A program made the translations under genes and the position numbers. A stretch of 64,000 nt of DNA from Chrysaora quinquecirrha. Lineage: Eukaryota > Cnidaria > Scyphozoa > Semaeostomeae > Pelagiidae. Position 1 is the first letter of the stretch, and every line of letters begins with the position of its first letter. The notes below the pieces were generated by a model. That model searched no databases. It saw nothing but the letters and a program-made list of their open reading frames with translations, and was not told the origin of the DNA. The stretch lies in assembly GCA_014526335.1 (NCBI GenBank), contig JACTAT010000056.1, positions 162,968-226,967 of the forward strand, in the 5' to 3' direction. Positions 23,401-49,644 of this stretch are shown in pieces.

Positions 23401-26400
23401 AAGTAGTCGAAAATTGGCAAAGATCCAAGGTTCTGAATATAGCTTGAAATCTTCATAAATCATCTCCTAAAGCCTTAAAATGCCTCTTGAACCTATTATG
23501 AGCCTTTTCTGAAGCATTTGTGAGGAGAAAATAGAAACTCGAGATGGACAGATTTTGGGCAAAAAGGCAAGGCTATACTAAGGCAAAGTAGTCGAAAACT
23601 GGCAAAGATCCAAGGTTCTGAATATAGCTTGAAACCTTCATAAATCATCTCCTAAAGCCTTAAAATGCCTCCTGAACCTATTATGAGCCTTTTCTAAAGC
23701 ATTTGTGAGGAGAAAATAGGAACTCGAAATGGACAGATTTTGGGCAAAAGGCAAGGCTATACTAAGGCAAAATTGTCGAAAATTGGCCAAGATCCAAGGT
23801 TCTGAATATAGATTAAAACCTTCATAAATCATCTCCTAAAGCCTTAAAAGCCTTTTGAACCTATTATGAGCCTTTTCTGGAGCATTTGTGAGAAGAAAAT
23901 AGGAGCTCGAAATGGACAGATTTTGGGCAAAAAGGCAAGGCTATACTAAGGCAAAATGGCTGAAAATTGTCCAGAATCCAGATTCTGAATATACCTCGAA
24001 ACCTTCATGAATTATCTCCTAAAGCCTTAAAAAGCCTTTTGAACCTATTATGAACCTTTCTGAAGCATTTGTGAGGAGAAAATAGGAACTCGAAATGGAT
24101 AGATTTTGGGCAAAAGGCAAGGCTATACAAAGGCAAAATATGTCGAAACACTGGCAAAGTTCCAAGTTTCTGAAATTATGTCGAAACCTTCATAAATGAC
24201 CTCCTAAAGCCTTAAAAGCCTTTGGAACCAATTATGAGCCTTTTCTGAAGCATTTTTGAGGAGAAAAAAGGAACTCGAAATGGACAGGTTTTGGGCAAAA
24301 AGGCAAGGCTATACTAAGGCAAAATAGCCGAAAATTGGCAAAGATCCAAGGTTCTGAATATAGCTTGAAACCTTCATAAATCATCTCCTAAAGCCTTAAA
24401 AAGCCTTTGAACCTATTATGAGCCTTTTCTGAAGCATTTGTGAGGAGAAAATAGGAACTCGAGATGGACAGATTTTGGGCAAAAAGGCAAGGCTATACTA
24501 AGGCAAAATAGTCGAAAATTGGCAAAGATCCAAGGTTCTGAATATAGCTTGAAACCTTCATAAATTATCTCCTAAAGCCTTAAAATGCCTCTTGAACCTA
24601 TTATGAGCCTTTTCTAAAGCATTTGTGAGGAGAAAATAGGAACTCGAAATGGACAGATTTTTGGCAAAAAAGCAAGGCTATACTAAGGCAAATTAGTCGA
24701 AAATTGGCAAAGATCCAAGTTCTGAATATAGCTTGAAATCTTCATAAATAATCTCCTAAAGCCTTAAAATGCCTCTTAAACCTATTGTGAGCCTTTTCTG
24801 AAGCATTTGTGAGGAGAAAATAGGAACTCGAGATGGACAGATTTTGGGCAAAAAGGCAAGGCTAAACTAAGGCAAAATAGCCGAAAATTGGCAAAAATCC
24901 AAGGTTCTGAATATAGCTCGAGACCTTCATAAATCATCTCCCAAAGCCTTTCAAACGTAAAACCTGTAGTATTTTTTGAAACCAATTATGAGCCTTTTCA
25001 ATTAAGCCCTTTTATTTGTGAGGAGAAAATAGGAGCTCAACTAGACAGATTTCGGGCAAAAAGGCAAGGCTATACTAAAGCAGAATAGCCGAAAATTGGC
25101 GAAAATCCAAGGTTCTGAATATAGCTCAAAACCTTCATAAATCATCTCCTAAAGCCATAAAATGCCTCCTGAACCTATTATGAGCCTTTTCTAAAGCATT
25201 TGTGAGGAGAAAATAGGAGCTCGAAATGGACAGATTTTGGGCAGAAAGGCAAGGCTATACTAAGGCAAAATAGTCGAAAATTGGCCAAGATCCAAAGTTC
25301 TGAATATAGCTTGAAACCTTCATAAATCATCTCCTAAAGCCTTAAAATGCCCTTTGAACCTATTGTGAGCCTTTTATGAAACATTTGTGAGGAGAAAATA
25401 GGAGCTCGAAATAGACAGATTTTGGGCAAAAAGGCAAGGCAATACTAAGGCAAAATGCCCGAAAATTGGCCAAAATCTAAGGTTCTGAATATAGCTCGAA
25501 ACATTCATAAATTATCTCCTAAAGTCTTAACATACCTTTTGAATCTATTGTGAGCCTTTTATGAAGCATTTGTGAGGAGAAAATAGGAGCTCGAAATGGA
25601 CAGATTTTGGGCAATAAGGCAAGGCTATACTAAGGCAAAATAGTCGAAAATTGGCTAAAATCCAGGGTTCTGAATATAGCTCGAAACCTTCATAAATCAT
25701 CTGTTAAAGCCTGGAAAAGCCTTTTCAACCTATTATGAGCCTTTTCTGATGCATTTGTGAGGAGAAAATAGGAACTCGAAATGGACAGATTTTGGGCAAA
25801 AAGGCAAGGCTATACTAAGGCAAAATAGTCGAAAATTGGCCAAAATCCAAGGTTCTGAATATAGCTCGAAACCTTCATAAATCATCTCCTAAAGCCTTAA
25901 AAAGCCTTTTCAACCTATTATGAGCCTTTTCTGAAGCATTTGTGAGGAGAAAATAGGAGCTTGAAATGGACAGATTTTGGGCAAAAAGGCAAGGCTATAC
26001 TAAGGCAAAATGGCCGAAAAATGGCAAAAATCCAAGGTTCTGAATATAGCTCGAAACCTTCATAAATCATCTCCTAAAGCCTTAAAAAGCCTTTTGAACC
26101 AATTATGAGCCTTTTCTGAAGCATTTGTGAGGAGAAAATAGGAGCTCGAAATAGACCATTTTTGGGCAAAATGGTAAGGCTATACTAAGGCGAAATAGCC
26201 GAAGATTGGCCAAAATCCAAGGTTCTGAATATAGCTCGAAACCTTCATAAATCATCTCCTAAAGCCTTAAAATGCCTTTTGAACAAATTATGAGCCTTTT
26301 CTGAAGCATTTGTGAGGAGAAAATAGGAGCTCGAAATGGACAGATTTTGGGCAAAAAGGCAAGGCTATACTAAGGCAAAATAGTCGAAAATTGGCAAAAA

Positions 26401-26790
26401 TCCAAGGTTCTGAATATAGCTGGAAACCTCTTTAAATCATCTCCTAAAGCCAGAAAAAGCCTTTTGAGCCTATTATGAGCCTTTCCTGAAGCATTTGTGA
26501 GGAGAAAATAGGAACTCGAGATGGACAGATTTTGGGCAAAAAGGCAAGGCTATATAAACTAAGGCAAAATGGCCAAAAATTGGCAAAGTTCCAAGTCGCC
26601 TCCAAAAGCCTTTTGATGCTTTCCAGAAGGACTTTTGAGAAGAAAATAGAAGCTCGTAACCGATTTTGGGAAAAGGCAAGGCTACACGCAGTTTTTTATA
26701 GGCAACTTCGCTGGGCCCTAGTCAAAAATGTTACTTATTTTCGGACCTTTTATGACCATCTTTTAGTAGAAAAAGTCGCCTAGTAGTTGC

Positions 26791-27520
26791 TTAATTTTTA
26801 CTGTATCTTTTTGCCCTAAGAATAGTATAGAGGCTAGGAAAACGGCAAAATCTAACATAAAATGACCGGAATCATTTCTCCCTGCTGATATTGTTACCAT
26901 TAGAGACTTTGAATTGAAAGTTAAACGGAAATCCCTCACTTAACGGTAACACTCCGTTGATATGCGAGTTTTGATGGCAAATGAATGGAAATAGCTTCCA
27001 TGTTGATCAATTCTCGATTGCTTGCAGTGATATAAATTATCAAAATTTTAAAAAATTGCTTAGGTTTTTTTCCTGTGGTACTAGAACGTTGCTTAAGTTT
27101 TCAAGCCATCTGCATCTTGGTTGCTAATAAGCGGTTGCTTATGAAAACGGTAACGCAAAATGGTCCAAAATTGGCCGATATCCAGGGTTCTCAAAAGTAG
27201 GCTCGAAACCTTCAAAATTGTCTGTTAAAGCGTTCTAAAGCCTTTTCAATCTATTGAGGCTTTCCTAGGTACTTTGCAGTAGAAAGAAGGCTTGCATTTG
27301 AATAATTTCCGCAAAAATTAGATCATTGGGAGAAGTTGAGAAGCCCTTTTCATGAGTATTTCAACAGGTGCCGAGTTCAACGCGACTGAGATTTGAGAGC
27401 AACGCCCATTTTGCTTTTGGCGACCAAGTGAGAGTGTAACAACACTCCGTTTTTCAAATAACACATATTAGTGCACAGGTAGAAGCAAGGAAAAGGCTGA
27501 CGGATCAATATTTAAATTCA
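26791..27520. other. Intergenic, with a diverged satellite remnant
   Basis: About 27146-27330 still resembles satellite monomers (aaaattggccgatatccagg, gctcgaaaccttcaaaatt), separated from the array by about 350 bp of unrelated AT-rich DNA. No gene. Confidence 0.5.
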
Positions 27521-27521
27521 A

Positions 27522-27527
27522 TTTAAT
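27522..27527 (-). terminator. Candidate poly(A) signal of eEF2
   Basis: Read on the minus strand this is ATTAAA, about 40 bases after the stop codon, a common variant of the polyadenylation hexamer. Confidence 0.4.
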
Positions 27528-27567
27528 ACAGATATTCCCAAGCAAGCTAATCAAAAAATACAACTGA

Positions 27568-41069
<13,502 letters not shown>

Positions 41070-41142
41070 CTTGAATTTGAATTTGGAGTCGAAACACTCT
41101 CACAAATTCTGGTTGAAAGTTACGCCTTTCAAAGGCGAATGT

Positions 41143-41152
41143 GAAGAAAAGG
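41143..41152 (-). promoter_or_regulatory. TOP-like pyrimidine tract at the eEF2 5' end
   Basis: On the gene strand this reads CCTTTTCTTC, about 75 bases before the ATG. Elongation-factor mRNAs usually begin with C followed by pyrimidines (5' TOP), which couples their translation to TOR signalling. The position fits a short 5' UTR. The start site itself is inferred. Confidence 0.4.
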
Positions 41153-41159
41153 CTGAAAA

Positions 41160-42860
41160 AAATTGACGGGTTCTGTTACGCAACGTGGACGCAATCGAGT
41201 CAGCGGTTAAATGAGCAAGTTTGGCCTCTTTCTGAAGGCAGAAATTGATTGATAAATTGATAGATTGTGAGATAGATTGATAGATTGATTCATTGATTGG
41301 AATAATCGAAGATCATTATTGATCTGTATCGATCAATTAATAGTTATTTCTTTACGGTTTTCATGGAATATCGAGTCACTTTATTTTTTCGTAGATGAAA
41401 TTTGTTTTAGATGAGCATACCTATCAAAGAAATGCTTATGAAATTCCCTTGGATCAATAGGTGTTTTGAGGCCACCCTTATACCCTGATAGCCTGTGAAA
41501 GCGAATGCGAACGAAGTGGAAATGGGTCTTCAGAGTATGAACGTCAGAAACAGAACGAGACAATGAACTATGGCGGAATTTATACCCAGATGCGGCTGAT
41601 TAGTGTTTAAACACAATGCCAATTCAGCTCTTCCTTCCGATTGGTGCATTTCGAGCCGCATCTGTTTCTGACGTTCCGCCTTAGTTCATTGTTTCGAAAA
41701 AGTTTCTGACGTTCAAACTTTCCGCTGTGTCAGACAAAAAAGCTGCAATTTATGCCCGAAAACATGTCCGCTGTTTATCGCAATTTTCTGCAAGAACATG
41801 GAAAGCAAACGAAAAGATGTTGATAAAGTTAAGTACCCCTCCCCCTCGGGTTCTTACATTTCTACATGAAACAATATTTGGTGAATTTCTACGTGCATAA
41901 TTCTGCGATTAACAGTTAAGGATGAAGACATACTGATAGGCCAACAGTACGCCGACGACACACAGGATTAAATGGTTGGTGTAATGCGAAGAACGATATA
42001 GAAGGAGTTAGGAGGGTGAGGTGGCTCCTGACAAATTTAAACACAGAAATCTGATATCCAAAAAGCGAGTTCCAGCTTGAAAAAAATGTAACAAATAGGA
42101 AGTTTGCTGAATTTGAGCGACGACATCAAAAGAAGAAACGCTCTTGTAATTCCTCCTACAACACTGGAACAGATCCAATTCAGATCCCGTTAGCACTACT
42201 CAAGGCCCATCATGTCCACCTCGTTCGCATCCGCTGTTCGCTAGCCATCCAAAAAAGGCGAACGCAAAGCGATTTTGATTTCCGCTTCAAGTCAAGCCCA
42301 GATTTCGAAAAAATTTCACTTTGTTTATCGCCTAAGATTGATCACGAAGGCTGTATTCTGTTAGTAAGCAAGTGGCGAACTGCAAATTCGCTAGCAAACA
42401 GCGAATGCGAACAAATGGGCCTTCAGACGGATCGAGCCAGATTCATCCCACTGCTGTTGAATTTTTTGCTCCAACAGTACCTTATAATTATAGCCTGGCC
42501 TCGTAAAGAGAAATTGCCACACCTCGTATCCGAGGTGTACCTGCTTGGATCGGTTCAAGCCGTCTACATTGGACCAAAATGGGAACGGATCCAAATGATT
42601 ACACCTTGGGAAGCCATCCGAAACGGTTAAGATGTAAACGAAAATATCTGTACTAGTCTGTATATATGGATCCAGCAGGTCCAATGTAAACGGATGGCCT
42701 ATCTGTACTAGTCTGGGTACGGATCAGGGCCTATTTAATGAAATTTTTAATACTGCACATTTAAAATTATTATTTTTCTATAGGAAAGGAAATTTGTTTG
42801 TTGCAATCAGTGCGAACCCCTGCAAATCTCGGGTATCTTAGCCATGCGAGCGTAGTCTCA
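41160..42860. other. Intergenic region upstream of eEF2, repeats only
   Basis: A run of gatagattgat low-complexity sequence lies at 41250-41300. An inverted-repeat element at 41539-41714 has arms gaacgtcagaaac / gtttctgacgttc and gcggaa / ttccgc with a gccgcatctg pair inside. The phrase agcgaatgcgaac occurs at 41500 and 42402. No gene was recognised. Confidence 0.5.
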
Positions 42861-42865
42861 CGGTA

Positions 42866-43165
42866 TCCCCCACCGTACTGAATATCCGCCACGGCAATCA
42901 TGATGCCTCCTCACGGCAGTCTTGGTATCCCTCCACAGACACCATGGTATCCCCCAACTGTACTGAATATCCGCCACGGCAATCATGATGCCTCCTCACG
43001 GCAGTCTTGGTATCCCTCCACAGACACCATGGTATCCCCCAACTGTACTGAATATCCGCCACGGCAATCATGATGCCTCCTCACGGCAGTCTTGGTATCT
43101 CTCCACAGACACCATGGTATCCCCCAACTGTACTGAATATCCGCCACGGCAATCATGGTGTCCCC
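42866..43165. repeat. 85-bp minisatellite, about 3.5 copies
   Basis: The word gcctcctcacggcag recurs at 42905, 42990 and 43075 (spacing 85). Units also carry acaccatggtatcccccaac and gaatatccgccacggcaat. Two direct copies of gtaaacggatggcctatctg lie outside the array, at about 42690 and 43389. Confidence 0.9.
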
Positions 43166-43469
43166 CACCGAACAGAACATCTGCCACCGTACTCCAAGAT
43201 GCTTCCCCACGGCAACCAGGAAACCGTACTGAATATCCACCATCGTACTGCACATCCCTCACCGTACCGCACACACATTACATGAGGTGAAAATTCACAT
43301 TTTGTGGACGAAGCAGGAATTTGGGGTAGCCGTAAATAGACCGGAAAATAGACATTTTCAAAAATCCCAAAATAAGCAGGTCCAGTGTAAACGGATGGCC
43401 TATCTGTACAAGTTTTGGGTACGGATCCACTTGGATCCACGCTATTGTAAACGGGGTCTTAAACTCAGC

Positions 43470-44700
43470 CAAACAATGTTATCAATGTTACGAGGGAGAG
43501 AAAAGAGCAAGATGAAATAGATTCACATTTGATATATTAAAACAAATCAAAGTAAATAAATTTTTAAAATAAATTATTAAATATATTACTTTTACATATG
43601 CTATTAACATTCATTAAATTTCAGATTCATTTATTGGAGACATAAGCTCAATTTTCATACAGACCATTATTACAATACACTTGTTGCTATGTGTTACGAA
43701 GAAAAGCTGTCTGTTTGGCTATGGAAGGCCATGCTTTCACAAGAAATGTGTTGAGGCTCCAAGCTGTTGCTGAGGGGTAGTCGGGGATGCGGTGCCCTCT
43801 GGTTTCACCCAACGGGCAAACTTTGTATCCAATTGGCGAATCAAGAAACGTGATGCAAACAACAATGATGGTTCAAATCTATTGGACACTTGAGAACGAA
43901 ATTAAAATATCTTAATTAAACTATCTCCCCCAACGCGCCCAAAAATCAATCTTGTTAAGCCAATCTTGAACAAAATGCACAATATTGATTTCAGGGGAGT
44001 TTAGAGAAAAGTGCTTAGGCTTATTTGATAAATCGTGAATCTAGAGACAACCTAAAATGCTTTGTGTTTGAGGGCGTATTCTTCAACCACTTTTTGTTTT
44101 CAGCAGCCTCGGTAGAGTTCGAAACGTAGCATTTGTTATCGTCTTCGAAAAAACAGCAGGCTGCCCCTGGAAGCTGGAAGGTTTTCGGAGACATCGCAAG
44201 GTGGAGGAATCTCGTTCTCGTTTAATAATTACGATTTATTTCGAGCTTGCTCCGGTCAGCCTATAGTTTTCCGCAGCTTTTTGTTTTTTTTGTATAGGAG
44301 ATTTTATTCGACCAAGTCTACTGTTTCAGAATTATGAGGATCACACAAAAAGTGTTCACCAAATGAATACGCCCTTGAAGATCTTCCAGTCACCTTTTTG
44401 GTGAATAATGCAGCAAGGAAAATAAACCTGTATATACAAAAAGTCGTCAAGCTATATAATGGCAATAATGTCTATTTGTTTGTCTGTTAACTAAAAACTA
44501 ATGCATATTGGCTACTGAAAGAGAGAGTTTTTCAGTAGCCTAAATCTTCGAGATTTCTGGAGAATTTATTTATGAAGGAGATTTCTTGGAGCACAAGGTT
44601 AATTTTGAAGGGAGAAAGGGGGCATGGTGCTTTTTAAGATGGAAGCAAGGGAGCAACTACACCCCTATCAGAGTACCAGTCTTCGTTGCTGAAGTTTTCT
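43470..44700. other. No recognisable gene
   Basis: AT-rich intergenic sequence downstream of the TRIM-NHL gene. Nothing recognised. Confidence 0.4.
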
Positions 44701-44709
44701 GCCTCAGAA

Positions 44710-47700
44710 TTAAAATACTTGAATTCTGTTGTTACTCAGGTCTGAAACAACAATGTATCCATTTGGTGTGACCGCAACGCTTTCTGGGAATGACAGCTGT
44801 CCATCACCGTTACCTTCAGAACCAATTGTTTTAATAAGTTTCCCTGCATACGTCAGAACCTGCAACCTATGATTCCCCATATCTGAAACGATAATGTTCC
44901 CAGCAATGTCCATAGAGAGGCCCCTTGGATGATTGAAGTGTCCCTCTCCTTGTCCGTGATTGCCAAACATTTGTATGAATTTGCCTCTTTGGTCAAATAT
45001 TTGAATTCTGTGATTTTTTGAGTCCGCAACGAGAATGTTTTCATTGTCGGGGTTGACGGCAACATAACACGGTGAATTGAACTGTCCCGCGCGCTCACCT
45101 TGTGAGCCAAACTTCATGATAAATTTGCCTTCCATGTTGAATATCTGAATGCGGTGGTTGTCGGTGTCAGCTACAATAATTTCTCTTGTTGTCGGTGAGA
45201 CGGTCACACCCCACGGAGATTTGAAATGTCCGCCCTTTATTCCCTCTCTACCAAATTTGTTGATAATTCCACCCGCACGGGTGAACACTTGAATGCGGTT
45301 ATTACCGTTGTCGCAAACGATCAAACGGTTGTCAGGATCAATAGCAACATCAGTTGGGCAGTTGAACTCTCCCTTTCGGTCTCCGTGAGATCCAAACAGA
45401 TTGACGAATTCTCCACGCGGTCCGAAAATCTGGATGCGGTGGTTATAGCTGTCGGCCACGTAGACGAAGCCGTCTTTGTCACAAGCGACGCCGAAAGGAG
45501 ACTTGAACTCTCGTCGTTTTGATCCGTACTGGCCGAACTTCATGATGCTGCTGCCGACTTCACTGTATTCTCGTCTGTTTATGACAGAAACCTGGAATGG
45601 ACTATCTTTGATTGGCTTCTCTTGTATGTAAATATGCAACGTGTGTTTGCCGTTTATCTCGGGCGTGAATGTTAGCAGATAGGTGCCATCATCTAGTAAG
45701 GTAAAATAAAAATAAAGGTCAGATTTTGAAAGGGAATCTAAGTGTTTAAATTTACTGCAATCAATTTGTAGAGACAGCTTGTTATTTCACTACTTATAAT
45801 GAATCTTTAGTCTACTACAGATTACAGATGGATGAAGGTATTATAATTATTTCATATCTTGGCACGTAAAAGTTTTGAAGGTCTTGTTCAATTTTTTTGA
45901 AAGTCATTTTGATAATGCAAACATGCATGAACCACCGCTCACTCGATGAACCTAAGCTCGGCTCGGTGGACTATCCAGTCACTGGTGTGCCGTAAAAATC
46001 ATTTCGACGAAGTAGCAAAATGAATCGCGCTTCGCGCTTGGAACAAACCATAAACGAAGTCACATCCGACTGGGTTGGCTCAACCCGCGTGGCTCCTATG
46101 AAAATATTCGACTCATTTAGATGGCATCCCACTGACCGTGCCAACGATAACCGTGCCAACATTGTTGGCAGACATGTTGCAACACATCAATTCAGCTGAA
46201 TCAATGAACATGATGGCCAACATATTAAAACATGTTTGAAAATGTTGGCCAACCATTTTTCCTCAACAACATGTTGCTTATTAGGCCAACAACTTATAGC
46301 AAACCGTGCCAACATATTGGCCAACAATTGTTGGCAGCGATGTTGGTCAACATGTTTCCACGGTTTGCGCTCGGCTTTACCTAGTTGGGAAAGCCACCTC
46401 CTCTTAAAAAACGCAATATCAGCTACCCAATGAAATCTTTAATCGTGGGCTATTCATCCAAAGTGGAAAATCTCACCCTAAAGCACAGAATCCTAATTAA
46501 AAAAATTTGAGATTACTTACTGTTGTCTTCAACAGTCAAGTCCTGCTTCACGTTTTCTGGTGATATCATTTCCGCTCTTACTCTATCCCCACCGACCTTC
46601 TTGTTGCCATGACGATCTCTGGCATGAACAGTTATTGATGCTGGAACTCCAACTCGGGCCGATTCGAATCCCTCTCCTTCTGCGTATGACAGCGATGCGA
46701 AAGTCTGGCTTGCCTGTATGCTTCCTAAAGATGCCATTACCATCTGAACAGAATCACTGTTGCATGAATATTGTATCGTGTCATCTTCTTCTGGCTCTAA
46801 ATTCACGCACATGTCATTTAGTGACTGCAGCCTCGATTTGATTTGAAGAACTTCAACCTCGTTTCCAAATTCGAGGACATTTTCAGCAAAGCTACAACAG
46901 CCTGATATTTTACCAAGTTCAAGTTCGACACCATCCTGCTGCAAACTTAATATCTTCTGTTTCCTTTCATAGATACTATTGAGCTGCTCAAGAATGCCTT
47001 CTTTAGCAACCAGCAATGCATCCATTCTAGCCTGGGTTTTAGCTTGAATCTCACTTTCGATGCTTCTTTTGCATTCTTTGAGTGTGAGTGTCATCCGTTT
47101 TACTTCTTCCAAAGTTCGTTTCAATTTAGGAAGATGTTTTTTCGTCTCATCAAGCAGTTTCTCTATGATCGGTTTTTGCTGTGGAATAGCTTCTTTTGGG
47201 TATACAAATTGATGCTCCCGATGCTCAAGTATTGTGCATACCCTGCATACCGCTTCGTCACAGGTATTACAAAAATACTTGATGACATTACGTGTATGAT
47301 ACTTGCAAAATGCCAAAGTGTAATTATCTAAAGATTGACCATTACCGAGGTCGTCGTCATCAAGCGGCATGATGCGATGCTCTAAAGTGCCGCGCTGACG
47401 TTTGTGCTCCGCGATACAGCTACCGCAGATGAGAATATCGCATTCGATGCATCTTGAAGCGGCATTATCATTATCTTGGCATTGTTCACATTTCAGTCCT
47501 TTTCTCTTTTCTTTTTTAATTTCTTCAAATTTATACTGGACGACATCGAGCATATTATTGATAAAAAAGTTGATCGGTAATTGCTCGACGCCTTTCTCGG
47601 GAATCTGCGTTTCCTCGCGACATGTGGGGCAGACTATGCACGTGCTTGGTTCTTGGTTACTGATTCGATGCAAACATTGTGCGCAGAACGTGTGCAGACA

Positions 47701-47802
47701 AGAGAGAAATTTTGGATTGTTGAACCTCTCAAGACAAATCGCACAAACAAGCTGTTCATGTATTTGCTCGATAACTTGTGCGGAACTCAAGAAAGCTGCC
47801 AT
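44710..47802 (-). CDS. TRIM-NHL protein, TRIM71/LIN-41 type
   Basis: Two coding exons (47802-46521 and 45692-44710, GT-AG intron of 828 bp, phase 1) encode 754 residues. In order: RING finger (C20, C23, C35, H37, C40, C43, C58, C61), B-box 1 (about 105-145), B-box 2 (166-200), coiled coil (about 205-330), a filamin/IgFLN domain (about 375-475, split by the intron) and six NHL repeats to the end, each with a core like NHRIQIF. RING plus two B-boxes plus filamin plus six NHL is the layout of TRIM71/LIN-41. TRIM2/3 have one B-box. Such proteins are E3 ubiquitin ligases, and the NHL propeller of LIN-41/Brat binds RNA hairpins or short motifs. Cnidarian-type genomes hold many paralogues, so one-to-one orthology is not claimed. 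Confidence 0.92.
46151..46366. repeat. Inverted-repeat element in the TRIM-NHL intron
   Basis: Dense copies of gttggc, ccaaca and catgtt in both orientations. It starts ccgtgccaacattgttggc and ends with ttggtcaacatgtttccacgg. It could form extended hairpins. It is probably a MITE, but the ends are not sharp. Confidence 0.45.
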
Positions 47803-48159
47803 TTTGCTTTTGCTCTAGATCACATTCCTGCAAGAGTGACAAAGAAATATGACAGTTGCTGCGACTAAGTGTCCTAAAATATGTTTTCAGCGTATGGATT
47901 CTAATAAGGAAAAATATTTGAATTTGGCACTTTAGAAACAAAATGCCTCATCTCCATCACAAACATTATTAATGGCCTTTCAATGTAAACAATTTTTGAA
48001 CCCACGGTCTCAGCAACAGTAAGAGTGGCAAAATGGTTTAAAATGACATAAAATGGTAGAAATTGTCCTTATGTTTTAGCTATTATACCATATATAAGAC
48101 AATGAAGGTATAAATCATAAAGGCCCTTATAGGGGTAAAAGAGGGTTAGTATAATGCTA

Positions 48160-48407
48160 TGGCGACATTGTATTCGGCGTGTCTCCCAAGGTGGCTAAAC
48201 ATGCGAGTGACAAGCGAGCAACATGTCCCCGAGTCATTTGCATGTCGTGGAGATGAGAAATGTTTCTGTTGTCTCCCAGAAACATTTTCGTGTCTCTTGC
48301 TACAAATGTTGTCGCGGGCTACAAAGTTTCCGAGGTGGCCAAACTGGAAGACACCGAGGGGATATCAATGTCGCGCGTGACGTGTCTCCTAGTTTAGCCA
48401 GGCCTTA
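48160..48407. mobile_element. MITE copy upstream of the TRIM-NHL gene
   Basis: It shares aaacatttttgtgtctc-type words, acaaatgttgtcgcg and gtgtctcctagtttagcc with the copy at 49173-49439, which lies in the opposite orientation. The left terminal repeat here is degenerate. Confidence 0.6.
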
Positions 48408-48419
48408 AAGGGTTATCGA

Positions 48420-49165
48420 GTAAGCATACCTATGGCTAGGGCAAGACTGAGCTGACTGAGGGTTCTGCCTATAGGTTTATACATAGCTTAAGACATGAAT
48501 AAAGGTTCAATTTTCTTACTCGGTAGAGAATATATTCGCTGAAAAGGGTCCTTATTCAGTGACGATTGAATGATGATCAATAAGTTTGAATATATTTACT
48601 CTATATAAGGCCAGTTTACAGGAGCTAACAATTAAACTGTAGTCGCACCGATTTAACCAGTGTAACATTCACATTAGCGTTATACAGGCCACAAAATAAT
48701 GCAGGATGGAAAAAAATACTACATATGTCGAATGTAAGAAAACAAAATAAGAAATTTCATGTGCCTTACCAAAAATTCAAAACGATTTGAGGAGAGCCTG
48801 AGTCAATTCCTTCTGGCGGGGTTTGTCCAAAACTCCGTGCTTCTCCAGCAACGACAGTCCGTTTCGGATTCAGCAACAAATATTCACGAAAGATTTTTTT
48901 ATTTTCTCAAAAACGGTTATTACTCGTAAAAGATGAAAAGACTGTGAGCCAAAGGGAGAGCAAATAGTGCCTGCTCAAATCATAGCTGAAACAAAAAATA
49001 CTGGTACCGATGAAACGGCAGGTTGCAGGGCATGTGAACCATTCAAAATCGGAAAGAAGGATGATTAAGTTCAATTGACCAATGATCACGATCAAAGAGC
49101 AACTCACTGGTTAACTCTCACAATTGTCTTCATATAATTTAATTTTCTTACTAGCTTCCAGTCTT
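48420..49165. other. No recognisable gene
   Basis: Probable promoter or 5' non-coding region of the TRIM-NHL gene. No element was recognised. Confidence 0.3.
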
Positions 49166-49172
49166 CGCTAAA

Positions 49173-49439
49173 GGCCTGGCTAAGCTAGGAGACATGTCAC
49201 GCGCGACATTGATGTCTCCTCGATGTCTCCCAGTTTAGCAATCGGAAACTTTGTAGCGCGCGACAAAATTTGTAGCAAGAGACACGCAAATGTTTCTAGG
49301 GGACAACAGAAACATTTCTTGTCTCCGCGACATGAAAATGACTCAGGGGACATGTTGCTTGCTTGCGATTCGCATGTTTAGCCATTCTGGAAGGCAAGCC
49401 GAACAAAATGTCGCGCGCGACAAGTCTCCTAGTTTAGCC
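49173..49439. mobile_element. MITE with GGCTAAACTAGGAGACA-type ends
   Basis: The left end ggctaagctaggagaca then gtcacgcgcgacat is matched by the inverted right end atgtcgcgcgcgacaagtctc then ctagtttagcc, about 35 bp of terminal inverted repeat. The 267-bp interior has no frame. Confidence 0.75.
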
Positions 49440-49644
49440 GTAGCTTAAGGCTTCCAAAACCGGCGCGTAAATGTATAACAAAATGAAGCAGGAACACGGC
49501 GACGTGAGAAGACAAAAGATAATTATGACTATAATGATATTATATGTTACTAAGATGACATGAAATATATATATATATATAAATTTCTATAATATTGAAA
49601 AGGCTCAACCTACTGAAACAGTAATTCAAACTGTAGGAGATAAT

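Larger units (their letters stand above)
17640..26790. repeat. 185-bp satellite array with 6-mer higher-order repeat
   Basis: Monomers of about 185 bp start for example at 21537, 21722, 21907, 22091 and 22276 (word aaggctatac). A typical unit carries gcaaggctatactaaggc, gaaaattggc, ccttcataaatcatctcc, gaacctattatgagcc and catttgtgaggagaaaat. Diagnostic variants repeat about every 1107 bp: tatgtcgaaa at 21963, 23071 and 24177, and gattaaa at 22704 and 23811. That shows a six-monomer higher-order repeat. Monomers at both edges are more diverged. A LINE fragment and a hAT MITE interrupt the left part. Confidence 0.95.

Noticed and set aside
19267..26679. Several 60-90-codon frames starting MIYEGF
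   Set aside because: They recur once per satellite monomer and end at monomer variants, so they are satellite shadows.
42985..43290. Overlapping frames at 42.98-43.29 kb
   Set aside because: They lie in the 85-bp minisatellite and repeat with it.
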